A stretch of 64,000 nucleotides of DNA. It comes from Pinus tabuliformis. Lineage: Eukaryota > Streptophyta > Pinopsida > Pinales > Pinaceae. Positions 25,335-36,161 of the stretch are shown here, piece after piece. The translations under genes were made by a program, and so were the position numbers. Location of the stretch: NCBI GenBank assembly GCA_031772625.1, contig CM062805.1:512286102-512350101 (forward strand). Reading direction: 5' to 3'. A model generated the notes under the pieces. That model saw only the letters and a program-made list of their open reading frames with translations. It did no database searches and was not told the DNA's origin. The stretch's first letter is position 1; each line of letters starts with the position of its first letter.

Positions 25335-25574
25335 GTGCTACTAGATGTTGAGATAAAAGATAATATTTTGGAGAAACATGGTTATGCCTTGGGGAAAGCC
25401 CTAAAGGCTTTTAGAATGTATGTCCTGCAATTAAATATAAATGCCTATGTTCCTACAGTTGTTGTGAAAAATGTCATGGTGCAAGGTGATAGTGAGGGAC
25501 AAAGAGGAAAATGGATTGCTAAAATACAGGAGTATGATATGGATATCAAACCTACCAAGTTGATCAAGGGGTAG
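25335..25574 (+). pseudogene. Ty3 RNase H / connection region of element D
   Basis: A 79-codon frame ending GKWIAKIQEYDMDIKPTKLIKG, matching the RANWVTALQEYDIEIKPANIVRG segment of element F downstream of its RT. This is the usual RNase H after RT, separate from the extra RNase H before RT. Confidence 0.8.
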
Positions 25575-25859
25575 GGGCTAGCTAAATTTATGTCTGAATC
25601 CAATTTCCAAGCATTGGGCATAAACTTACTAGTTGGAAAAGATGGAGAAAGTGAAAAATTGGAGCAACAACAAGGAATTGGAACGTCAGCTCAGAAAATC
25701 CAAATGAAATACATTATGTCCCATTGGTATAATCAAATTGTATATTATCTATTTTTTCTAAGGTTCCAGTAAATTTTGAAAAAGTTAAACAGGGCTCTAA
25801 GGTTGTAAGCCTAATACTTTTTTATCTAAAATGGCCAACTACATTGGAAGGACCCATTA

Positions 25860-26930
25860 GGGATTTTACTCCTATGTTTGGTTGAAGAATAAATCCACAA
25901 AGTGATTGATGAATTTCATAATTGTGTATGTGGAGGGCATTACAACTAGAGAGCTAAAACCCACAAAATCCTCAAGGAAGGATTTTATTGGCCTAAGTTG
26001 TTTGGTGAGGTGCATACCTGCGTTCGGTCCTATGAGAAGTACCAAAGCTTTGTAGAAAAACAAAATTTATCACCTTTTCATTTAATACCTATTTTCATTG
26101 AAGAACGTTTTAGGAAATGGGGGTTGGACTTCATTGGGGAAATACACCCACCTTCTAGTGGCCAACACAAGTGGATACTCACAACTACTAATTACTTCAC
26201 TAAGTGGGGAGAAGAAACCCTAGCCAGAAATGCAACTAATGTTGTAGTCATTAAGTTCATGGAGGAAAACATCCTTGCCAGGTTTGGCTGCCCCAAGAAT
26301 ATTCTCACTTACAATGCTCAGGTGTTCGAGTCAGCCAAATTTATTGATTTTCACCAAAAATACAACATTATAATAGGAAATTATACCACCTATTATCCAC
26401 AAGGAAATGGATTGGATGAATCTTCAAATAAAACCGTGGTAAGGATTCTAAAGAAGACAATATTAGAAAATTAGAAGAATTGGGATTCACAACTGAAATT
26501 TTCCCTATGGGTCAACAATGTTACCACTCTGAGGTCCATTGGGAAGTCCCCCTTTTGAGGTTGTTTATGGGAAGGTTGTAATCTTCCTCATGAAATTAGC
26601 TATGCCACTAGCTGAAATATTACAAGATGTTGAGGAGGAGCCAAATGCTCTGACCAGAAGGATAAATCTATTGCTAGAACTTCAAGAGAGAAGAGAATAG
26701 GTGAATAAGAATTTGATAATTTATCAGAAAAAATGAAATACTTGTTTGACATAAAGTCAAAGAAAGGTATTTCTAGCCAGGATATATATTACTTAGAAGG
26801 GATGTCAGAAGGAAAGATAAAAGAAAACATGGCAAGTTTCAACCTCTATTGGTTGGATATTTTAAGATTGTTGAAGCAAAAGGGAACAATAAGGTCTTCT
26901 TGTTGGAAACTTTAAATGGTGAAGTGCTTG
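25860..26930 (+). pseudogene. Integrase of element D
   Basis: Zinc-binding region (GGHYN, THKILKEGFYWPKLF), catalytic core (KWGLDFIGEIHPPSSGQHKWI, NYTTYYPQGNGLDESSNKT) and a C-terminal end reading VFLLETLNGEVLVLPVNG that parallels F's integrase end. About 240 bp of AT-rich DNA follows to the second LTR-like copy at 27166. Broken. Confidence 0.88.
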
Positions 26931-27165
26931 TGCTGCCAGTGAATGGGTAGTTTCTCAAGCCTTACCTCTAACACTGAAGAAATCCACTCTCATCCACTCT
27001 AAATATCGGTGATCCATTGTAAATATCAACATTGCTTTGTCGTTTTTATTATTTTTTTTGTTTTATGGAGATTTAAATAAAATGGCTCCATACCCATGGA
27101 GTAAGACACTAATATCCAAATTCTCAATGCATTGTATACAATACATTATCCCCAGTTGGATCCAA

Positions 27166-28629
27166 TGTTGTTTCCCTTGATCACTTATGTAAAAATGCTG
27201 AGAAGACAAATTTAAGACTCCTAGTTAAAAATTCAATTAAATCAAGGATGGGGGCAATTATTAAGCCCTAATGCAAAGGCAGAAGATCTAAGGTTAAAAA
27301 TTACACTCATGGAGCTCGTACTAGGTAAGCATAGTAGGCTAAAGGAGGATTTTTGAATAGGCACATCATTTAGATTAAATTTTGAGTAGGTTAAGGGCAT
27401 ATCACCATACATCTCCACCCAAGTAGCCCTCAGAAACATTTCAGGGGGGTAACGTGTGTGGGTTGACACTACCCAACGGAGTTGACAAGCTAACCTGGTG
27501 AGTGTGTTGATCCAATGGCCCAGATTGATTCTGTGGCGTAACCGATGGATCTCGCCTCTCGCTCTCCTACTTGCCGAAGGATGTTGGGGAGCACTTGCCA
27601 TGATTGCCAGTCTATTGACTCCAATTCAAGCAAGTGAGGAATTCAAAAATTAAATGGTAACATCTTTGCCCTTCTCCTACTTCCATCCACCTATCATCTG
27701 TCACCACACAATCCCCCTCTACCACGTATCCTCATGTTACATCATCCCATGTCAACCAACCGTTGTCCTCTCTCTGCCCATGAAAACCCTTCGTGCCTCA
27801 AATTTTTGAAAGTTTTGTATTGCTTCTCAGTGAAAACGCCTCCCACCTTTCGTATTTTCTGTAAATGTCGTATGATCACTAAGTCAGTCTAGAACCTCCC
27901 TCCAACATTATTTTTGTCTATCTCTAGGACAACCAGGTAACCGATTGGTCCCTTTCACCTACAATTTATTTGACTATTCATTGAAACACGAAGAAAGGGT
28001 CCCCTAAGAACACTAAATACCGAGAGGCTAAATCCTCCTCCAGTTTCGAGAATCTCATGGAAATAGAGCCAAAAATCACTGACCCCTCTAGTCTCTACCA
28101 CCTCGCTGACCTTTGATTCAACTTATATCATAACCATGTCAGAGGACAAGGTGAATTTCAGGTGGTCGAGTCAGGATTGTACTACCAAATTACACCCTCA
28201 ATACATAATTTCCCTGAGTTCGTCTCCTAGATAACAATCTCTTACATATACGAGAATAATTGTTTGGTCTTCTCAACTGGGGTCAGAATCCTTGAGGTGA
28301 CTCCAGAGCTAATTCAAAAATCCATAATTTACCCAAGCTCTTGTGAACCCCAACAGTGTACAGAAAGTACATTTGTCTACCATTACACTACCCTTCTAGC
28401 TGATGAAGAACAATCCTTTCTACAAATGATCCTAGCCCCTGGCCTACAGTCTATGCTTATTGCTGACAATTTCCCTATAACCCTCTTTGCAGAGCCTATT
28501 CATCCCATCATGTCCCTAATTTCTCATATATTTGGGGATGACGATGCCAATATAGCTACTAAATCCTCCCTATGGTTTCTAAGGAAAATGATGCATCCTG
28601 TCCATTTGTTTGACATCCCTTCTTATTTG
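27166..28629 (+). repeat. 3' LTR-like copy of element D, piece 1
   Basis: Begins TGTTGTTTCCC and follows the sequence of 7903 to about 9075 with insertions and substitutions. Contains a 123-codon protein-like frame at 28264-28635 (LLADEEQSFLQMILAPGLQ) whose partner lies at about 8700-9075. Ends at the target duplication ATTTG of element I. Upstream at 27126-27147 there is an imperfect palindrome (AATGCATTG-TATA-CAATACATT). Confidence 0.8.
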
Positions 28630-29748
28630 TGTTGAAAAGTGTGCAACAACAAATGCTAAATTTAGGAAGTGCTAAAAATAGAACTGCTAAAAATAGCACT
28701 TCTAGAAATAGCAGTTTGGCCAATGAGCATTTTGGCCACTTTGGGTGAGAGGTGAAACTGCTAAAAATAACATCTTCTAAAAATAGCATTTCTGGATCCC
28801 TTCCTATTTATAGCAGTCCTTGGTCTATCTATAGGAAGTAAATTTGAATTTGGTCTTACCAGCAATTTGGAATATTAATTAATTAATTCTCCATGAGTTA
28901 ATTAGTTAAGGAAAAGCAAACTTGAAGTCTTTGTGAGAACATGCAATTATTTCTCCACTGATTGAGGAATTAAGGATGAGTTCTATATTGAGAGGATCAG
29001 TTGACTTAGTTTAACTTAGTCAAGTTCAGTTAGATTAATTTAACAAATTGTTAAATTAATGAGATTCAGTTTGTTGATGCTTGCATGCATGTGACAACTA
29101 GTATTTTCAAATAACTGGGTATTCACTCATGGATAACTGATGCATGTTAGTTCAGATAGAGACCCAGTTGAGATCAGAGAAGGGACAATGTACTATCAGT
29201 TGAATGAATATTTTTCCTATAAAGGAAGCTCATCCATGATGAGGATTTATCTCCTTCAGGTTTGTGTAGTTATTTCAAAGGTCAGTGTTGTGTGTGAGGT
29301 GAGAATCACATAGGTTGCAGTTGGAGGACCCAGGAAAACTGTGCATAGAAATAGGAGGCTTGGGGGTAGAGGAGAAGGTTTGTGAGAAGCCTTTGATTGT
29401 CTATGAGCAACAGAGGGATTGTACTGAGAGTTGGATAGCTTCTGAGCTAAGGCTTTGTGTAATCCGAACTTATTTCCACTTGTATGATAATATAGAGATG
29501 GGGTTTTAGACAGGTGCTTTCCCCGGGTAAATTCTTCTGTGTTATGTCTGATTGATTCCTTCCTATCAGTTATATGTGTTCTTATTGATGTTGTTGATGG
29601 TTAATTAAGCTTTTGCTAAATTGTTTGTAGAAGTAGATCAAGTGTTCTGCTTTAGTACATTGCATTACCAGATTGTTCTACAGGTAGAAAATTTCTACAT
29701 GGTATCAGAGCTAGTTGATTTGTAGGAAAAATTCTACAAAATTCTACA
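28630..29748 (+). repeat. 5' LTR of element I
   Basis: TGTTGAAAAGTG to AAATTCTACA. Near its end, at 29700-29711, it holds an internal copy of the primer-site string TGGTATCAGAGC. Confidence 0.9.
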
Positions 29749-30837
29749 TGGTATCGGAGCATATGTGATCAAGGAGAGAATAGTATACTGAGAGGAGATT
29801 TCAAAGTTTTGAGTTTTGGGCTGAGAGTTTGTAGAGCAGATCTGAAAATTTCTGTACAAAATTTTCAAAAATGAATAGCAGATTTGGATTCCTTATGGAA
29901 AAATATCCAAAATCAAAAAACAAAACTGGCTGAATCGGAGTTCGGATGAGGGAGATATCGCTGATTTAAAATTAGCTCTTTTTCTAGAAAATTTCGTGAC
30001 AACGGGAAAGTGGAAATAGATTGGTGTGCTAGCCAAGAACCTATATGCACTTGAGGTACAAGATGCATGCAAAGCCTTGAGGAGCAAGGCAAAGGTTAGA
30101 TACTTGGTGGTTGAGAGGGAGAGTAAATTACCTCTCAACATGCAGTTCCAGAAGAAGTTTTAGACGATTTTGGAGGAGCCACGATTGGTGCAGCAGCTTC
30201 AGGAGGTTGTGGAATAGCCACAACAGGAGAAGCTGAAAGGAGATCGAGTAGAGACGTCTACTCATGCAAAGACCTCCAGTAAGGGGAAACTTCGAGGCAG
30301 GTGGGCAGAGGGATCACATGCAGACATACCTCCAGGTAGGAGGTGGGGCGATATAGAGTGATCATTCCAAGGAGGAGGGGCAAGATCCTTGAGGTACCCA
30401 ACCTCTTGGATGAGACCTTACTATGGGAGCCCCGATGTGGAGTAGAAGGAACTAACTGATTGGGTAGAGACAAATGTGGATGGAGCGGCAGAAAGACCTA
30501 CAGTGCAGGGAATCCCCGGACAGTGCAGAGCATGTAGGCTACAGTAATGAGGGAGGCACAAGTGTGTTGCACAGTGCAGGGTAGCACAGAGAAGTGTGCA
30601 ACAGTGCGAGATGCATGGAGATGTTGTAGTAGCACAGAGGTCAGAGAGGGATCACTTGTTAGGAACAGGTAGAGCTCCAGCATCAGAGTATGTTTCTAGC
30701 CCAACAGAGAGGTCAGTTGGGAGTTTTTTTGTTTCGAGTGTTGCTGGAGCAACCGCACTTGGTAGATGTGTTGCATGCAAAGCATTCCAGAGTTACAGGA
30801 TCGGGTTTGAGAGGAAGCCTTTCTTGTTGAGAGGGAG
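29749..30837 (+). other. Internal region of element I, no coding domain
   Basis: Purine-rich, with many short frames but no gag, protease, RT or integrase motif. The part at 29990-30130 has a faint coding look (KNLYALEVQDACKALRSKAK) but too little to name. Bounded by primer site and polypurine tract. Confidence 0.75.
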
Positions 30838-31962
30838 TGTTGAAAAGTGAGCAACAAGAAATGCTAAATTTAAGAAGTGCTAAAAATAGCAGTTTGGCCA
30901 ATGAGCATTTTGGCCACCTTGGGTGAGAGGTGAAACTGCTAAAAATAACATCTTCTAAAAATAGCATTTCTAGGTCCCTTCCTATTTATAGCAGTCCCTG
31001 GTCTATCTATAGGAAGTAAATTCGAATTTGGTCTTACCAGCAGTTTGGAATAATTAATTAATTCTACATGAGTTAATTAGTTAAGGAAAAGCAAAGGTGA
31101 AGTCTTTGTGAGAACATGCAATTATTTCTCCACTGATTGAGGATTAAGGATGAGTTCTATATTGAGAGGATTAGTTGACTTAGTTTAACTTATTCAAGTT
31201 CAGTTAGATTAATTTAAAAAGTTGTTAAATTAATGAGATTCAGTTTGTTGATGCTTACATGCATGTGACAATTGGTATTTTCAGATAACTGAGTATTCAC
31301 TCATGGATAACTGATGCATGTTAGTTCAGACAGAGACCCATTTGAGATCAGAGAAGGGACAATGTACTATCAGTTGGATGAATATTTTTCTTATAAAGGA
31401 TGCTCATCCATGATGAGGATTTATCTCCTTTAGGTTTGTACAATTATTTTAGAGGTCAGTGTTGTGTGTGAGGTGAGAATCACACAGGTTGCAGGTGGAG
31501 GACCCAAGAAAATTGTGCATAGAAATAGGAGGCTTGGAGGGCAGAGGAGAAGTTTTGTGAGAAGCCTTTGACTATCTATGAGCAGCAGAGGGATTGTATT
31601 GAGAGTTGGATAGCTTTCTAGCTAAGGCTTTGTGTAATCCAGACATATTTCCACTTGTATGATAATACAGAGATGTGGTTTTAGGCAGGGGCTTTCCCTG
31701 GGTAAATTCTTCTGTGTTATGTGTGATTGATTCCTTCTTATCAGTTATATGTGTTCTTATTGATGTTGCTCATGGTTGATTAAGCTTCCGCTAAATTGTT
31801 TGTAGAAGTAGATCAAGTGTTTTGCTTTAGTACATTGCATTACCAGGTTGATCTATAGGTAAAAAAATTTCTACATGGTATGAGACCTAGCTGATTTGTA
31901 GAAAAAATTCTACATGGTACCAGAGCTAGCTAATTTGTAGAAAAAATCTACAAAATTCTAGA
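30838..31962 (+). repeat. 3' LTR of element I
   Basis: TGTTGAAAAGTG to AAATTCTAGA. It ends with two successive segments of about 40 bp, each starting with a decayed primer-site string (TGGTATGAGACC at 31876, TGGTACCAGAGC at about 31915). The 5' LTR has one. Confidence 0.9.
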
Positions 31963-31967
31963 ATTTG

Positions 31968-32200
31968 ACTGAGGCCATAATATTTCAGCTGCATCATTTC
32001 CCCACCACATCCTATTTCAGATATTATTCCTTATTGTTCTTCTTGTTTGTGTACACTCATGTGGATGAGTTTGACTGTCTAGGTCTCGGTTTGGTGGCTT
32101 CCAACAAACAAAAGAAGTATGTTTTTTACTAGGACATTGTTGTTAGAAAGAGAAAATATGATGAGGGTTATTCCTAGTTTATCTCCCCCTATATGGCCAT
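31968..32200 (+). repeat. 3' LTR-like copy of element D, piece 2
   Basis: Matches about 9090-9310 (for example TTTCCCCACCACxTCCTATTTCA and ACTCATGTGGATGAGTT). Ends with GCCAT, the target duplication of element J. Confidence 0.85.
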
Positions 32201-34039
32201 TGTCTAGTCAATTTAACGTCTTAAATTGCTCTACATAAATTATCAATCCGGGTATTGTAAACTGATGAAGTGTGGTGCACCATATGTGCTTAGTTAACCA
32301 TTTTTCTTACTTTGTTGTTTTATAGTTTTTATCTTGTTTTGGGGTTTTGTTCTTATTGATTTCCTAAAGTGTCTAATGCAAATGGAAATCCTATTCTAAG
32401 GTCTTAAGAATACTTTTAAAGGTCAAGTATAGATGTAGTAACTTCCAAAACTTAGCACTTCAAAAGATCTCAAAACATGCTATTGATAAAATTAATACTT
32501 GAATAGGAATGTAAATATGCAGCTACTTAAATCAAACAAAAGATGAAATACTGATTATGAAATCATTATCTCTGCTGCCCATCTAATTAGAGAAATAAAA
32601 TCTAAAATATTGCACTCAAACAAACCAAAAATTGCAGACTAATGAAAGCAAGATCAATTTACTTCACTTATAATCCGATAGCTCGCCAAGTAGCTTTTCG
32701 AGGTTAAGCCATGGCTCTAGAGATAACGTCAAATAACATGAAGAATTGATATCTAAATTACCTACTTGCAGATTAATGAAATCAAAATCAAATTACTTCA
32801 CTTATAATCCGATAGCTCGCCAAGTAGCTTTTCTGGGTTAAGCCATGGCTCTGGAGATAACGTCAAATAACATGAAGAATTGATATCTAAATTACCTACT
32901 TGCAGATTAATGAAAGCAAAATCAAATTACTTCACTTATAATCCAATAGCTTGCCAAGTAGCTTTTCGGGGTTAAGCCATGGCTCTGGAGATAACGTCAA
33001 ATAACATGAAGAATTGATATCTAAATTACCTACTTGCAGATTAATGAAAGCAAAATCAAATTACTTCACTTATAATCTGATAGCTTGCCAAGTAGCTTTT
33101 CGGGGTTAAACCATGGCTCTGGAAATAACGTCAAATAACATGAAGAATTTGATATCTAAACTAGCTAATAACAACAAATAAATAAGACTAAAATCAAAGT
33201 ATAATTGAAATTGAAAAGCTTAAGAAAAAGTTCAGCAGAGAGGCAAATCTCATGTCACTATTTGATGCAAAAACATGTAAAGAAAAACTAATCTACAATA
33301 AACTGGTTGAACACCCTTGCATGAATTAAAATTGCATGAATGGAAAGTCTAAACTATCAAACTTGAAAGCAATAAAATGAAATACATCTCCTTCCATGTT
33401 GAGAACATCAAAGTTTTATTCAAATTCTTCAAAATTACAAAGTACAACAAAGCTCTCCAAAGCTTTCCAAAGCCATCAAGGAAGAACTACAAACTCCAAG
33501 CTAAAGAACTAAAAAGCCAAGCTAGGCTAAGACTAATAAGCTAACAAATGAAGGAGAGAGATCTCCTATTTATACAAAAATATGAGAAGCCATCTCATTA
33601 ATGAGAGTCCAAGAATCTCTCCCTCTACCTCTAGAGTCCTAATCAAAATAGGAACTGATAAGACACATGTCTTCTTAGAGTTTCAATACAATTAAGAGAT
33701 GTGACACATATCCTCATGATCCCATGATTCTTTTCACACAAATTCGAATGTGGCCTTAGAGTGCCACATAAAGGTCTTCTAGAAGCCTTCTTTTGACCTA
33801 CACATGTCAAAAATCTCAACCCATTTGTTAGGTATAAGCATATACACATTATTTTCTAATTTTTAACCACAAATTCACTTAAAAAGGCTTAGAATTAATA
33901 AAGTTTGGAAAAACATAAATGTGGCCCAATGATAATGAAAGTGGGATGAATGTGGTGACATAGTAGTGAAATGGAGGTGATATAATGGACATAATAGTGA
34001 ATGTGTAATGGAAATGAATGACATTTTCAAGACCCAACA
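32201..34039 (-). repeat. 3' LTR of element J
   Basis: TGTCTAGTCAAT to AGACCCAACA. Contains four tandem 134-bp units. Confidence 0.93.
32631..33166. repeat. 134-bp tandem repeat, four units, in J's 3' LTR
   Basis: Units start at 32631, 32765, 32899 and 33033. Each carries GCAGATTAATGAAAGC, CTTATAATCCGATAGCT, GGTTAAGCCATGGCTCTGG and ATAACGTCAAATAACATGAA. The phase is constant at 134 bp. Confidence 0.92.
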
Positions 34040-34056
34040 TACCCCCCAACTAAAGC

Positions 34057-34078
34057 TATTGCATGTCCTCATGCAATA
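34057..34078 (-). promoter_or_regulatory. Perfect 9-bp hairpin with TCCT/AGGA loop beside J's polypurine tract
   Basis: TATTGCATG-TCCT-CATGCAATA on the plus strand. The coding-strand order is stem-AGGA-stem, TAGC, then the G-rich tract touching the 3' LTR (34040-34047). Same arrangement as in G and B. Confidence 0.75.
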
Positions 34079-36161
34079 TATATTACATTAGTTCTTTTGA
34101 TCCTTGAGATTTGACTTAACTTTGCATGATATCATTTGATAACTTCATATTTCTGAAAAGTGTTTTACTTGAATTGCAACATGGTTGGTTCTTGTGTTAC
34201 AACCATTTTTTTTTTTTTGCATTCTATTTTGATCTTTGAACTTTGCATAATGATATTTTGATTATTGTTGCAAAGTATATCTTTATTGGATTGCATGATG
34301 GTTGGTTCTTGTGTGACAACCATGATTTGTTTGTATTCAATTTATCTTTTAAGCACTTTTTGAAAAACCATTGTATGCTAATAATAACAATGTAACAGTT
34401 AATATATGTTGGAAGTATGTGGGCTCCTGAATATAATATGGACATGGAAATATATGAATATGAATGTATTCCCCCCCCCCCCCCCCCCCAACTGATGTTA
34501 TTGGCAATTTTATTAAATGAGGAAGAGAAATGTTTTTCCAACAATTATCATTCTAACTTTTTATGGAATTCTATGGTCAAAAAGTTAGAAAATGATGTAC
34601 CTTAACTTACCCTTTGGAATAGATGAGTTGTATGTGTAGTGGCTGCAAAATTCTGATCATATTCTTCTTCAAGTGGTTGAACAAGAAGAGTCATGGATAA
34701 AAAGTTAAGATGACTTTTTATTGCTTCTACTAAAACTTGCTGAATCTGCTCCAAAATGCTAAAAATAATAGTCTTCATGTCTTTAAAACTCATTGGCACA
34801 ATTCCTACTATGTGAAAAGATGTTCTAATGTCGAACATAGTAGGACATTGTTGACTTAGTGGCCATTAATGGATGCCACTAGTCAACACAAGAACTCTCA
34901 CCATTGATGACAATGAGAGTCAAGATGCCCAAACACATCTTGCTAGGTACGAATAGTTTTGCTGATGTCTAGTCACTTAGAAGATCTGATGAACAAGGGA
35001 CATTAATGTATTCCCATTATTTGTCAACATGAGAACTTGCCATTAAGGCATGCAAGCCTCAAGGTGTCTTTACAAGAAACTTAGACTCAAAGGAATATGG
35101 ACTCAATAATTTGCATTGAAGCAGAGCTTATTTGCGAAATGAAAATGACAGGAAATGAAAGATAAAAATGGAAAATGGCAATGGAGAGTACAAATGGCAA
35201 TGGGCAATAAGCATGTGAATGAGCCTCTTGCTTTTATTTGTGGGTTATAAATGGACAAAAAGAGATGGAAAATGTATGTGAATGTAAATGGAAAATATGG
35301 AGTGAAATGAGGTGAATGGTTTATTATGAGGTATGGATGTGATGGAGACACTAGTATCTGAAAGTTTTTCAAGTGTTTGGATCTGATTTTGCATCAGCAT
35401 ATTTCCTCTTTGTTGCTAATCATCCTCTTATGAAACAAATTGGTCTCTTAAAGAGACACCATTCTCTTGTAGTCATTTGTCCTTCCTCCTGGAACCTACG
35501 AAAAAACTAATACTTCTTCTGCAATGGAATGTAAGATTATCAAAGGAGAGAGGTGATCAATCTCTTTAGTTATTATATTTACACACAAAATTAAAAATTT
35601 GTATTAATGAAACAAGTTCTCAAAGGAAAAATCAAAAGAATTTATACCTACTTTGGAATTGGTGCCCCAAGTTGAATGTTGCTTCTTTTTAGCAATTTAT
35701 TTCATTATTTACCATTTCAAACTCTAATGATGGATTTCCCATTGTGTAGATCTTGTTGAGATCTTTCCAATGATACTTGAATCATCAAAATCTGATTTTA
35801 TATGAGAAAGTTAGGCTGATTTGAACAATGAGGTTTTTCAGCTGCAAATTGATGTTTAGCTGCGGAATTGGACTTTAGCTGCGAAATGTGCATAGTTTCT
35901 ATAGCTAAAAATCTTGAATAAAAATTTAGCCATTCATCATTCATCATCAGTCCAAAATTAATCAATTCCTTCAGAAAATTGAGTAAATAACTTATTCATT
36001 TCATTGGTTCAAAATTATTATTTTTTTTCTTGACATGCGACGACTTAGTGTGGCGACTTAGTGATAACACACACCTTGACTTCCCTTTCACCGGAGTCTT
36101 TTTCATTGACTTGGATCAAATGAATAGGACACAATCCATATACTGACATTTTCCCAACTAC

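Larger units (their letters stand above)
28630..31962 (+). mobile_element. Element I: small coding-free LTR retrotransposon
   Basis: LTRs 28630-29748 and 30838-31962, tRNA-Met-type primer site TGGTATCGGAGC at 29749-29760, polypurine tract GAGAGGGAG at 30829-30837, and a perfect 5-bp target duplication ATTTG (28625-28629 and 31963-31967). The inside is only about 1.1 kb and has no gag or pol, so the element needed enzymes from elsewhere (TRIM/LARD type). It sits in D's second LTR-like copy. Confidence 0.92.

Noticed and set aside
32631-33166. Regular repeats resembling a CRISPR-like array
   Set aside because: Units are contiguous 134-bp tandem copies without unique spacers, in a plant LTR.
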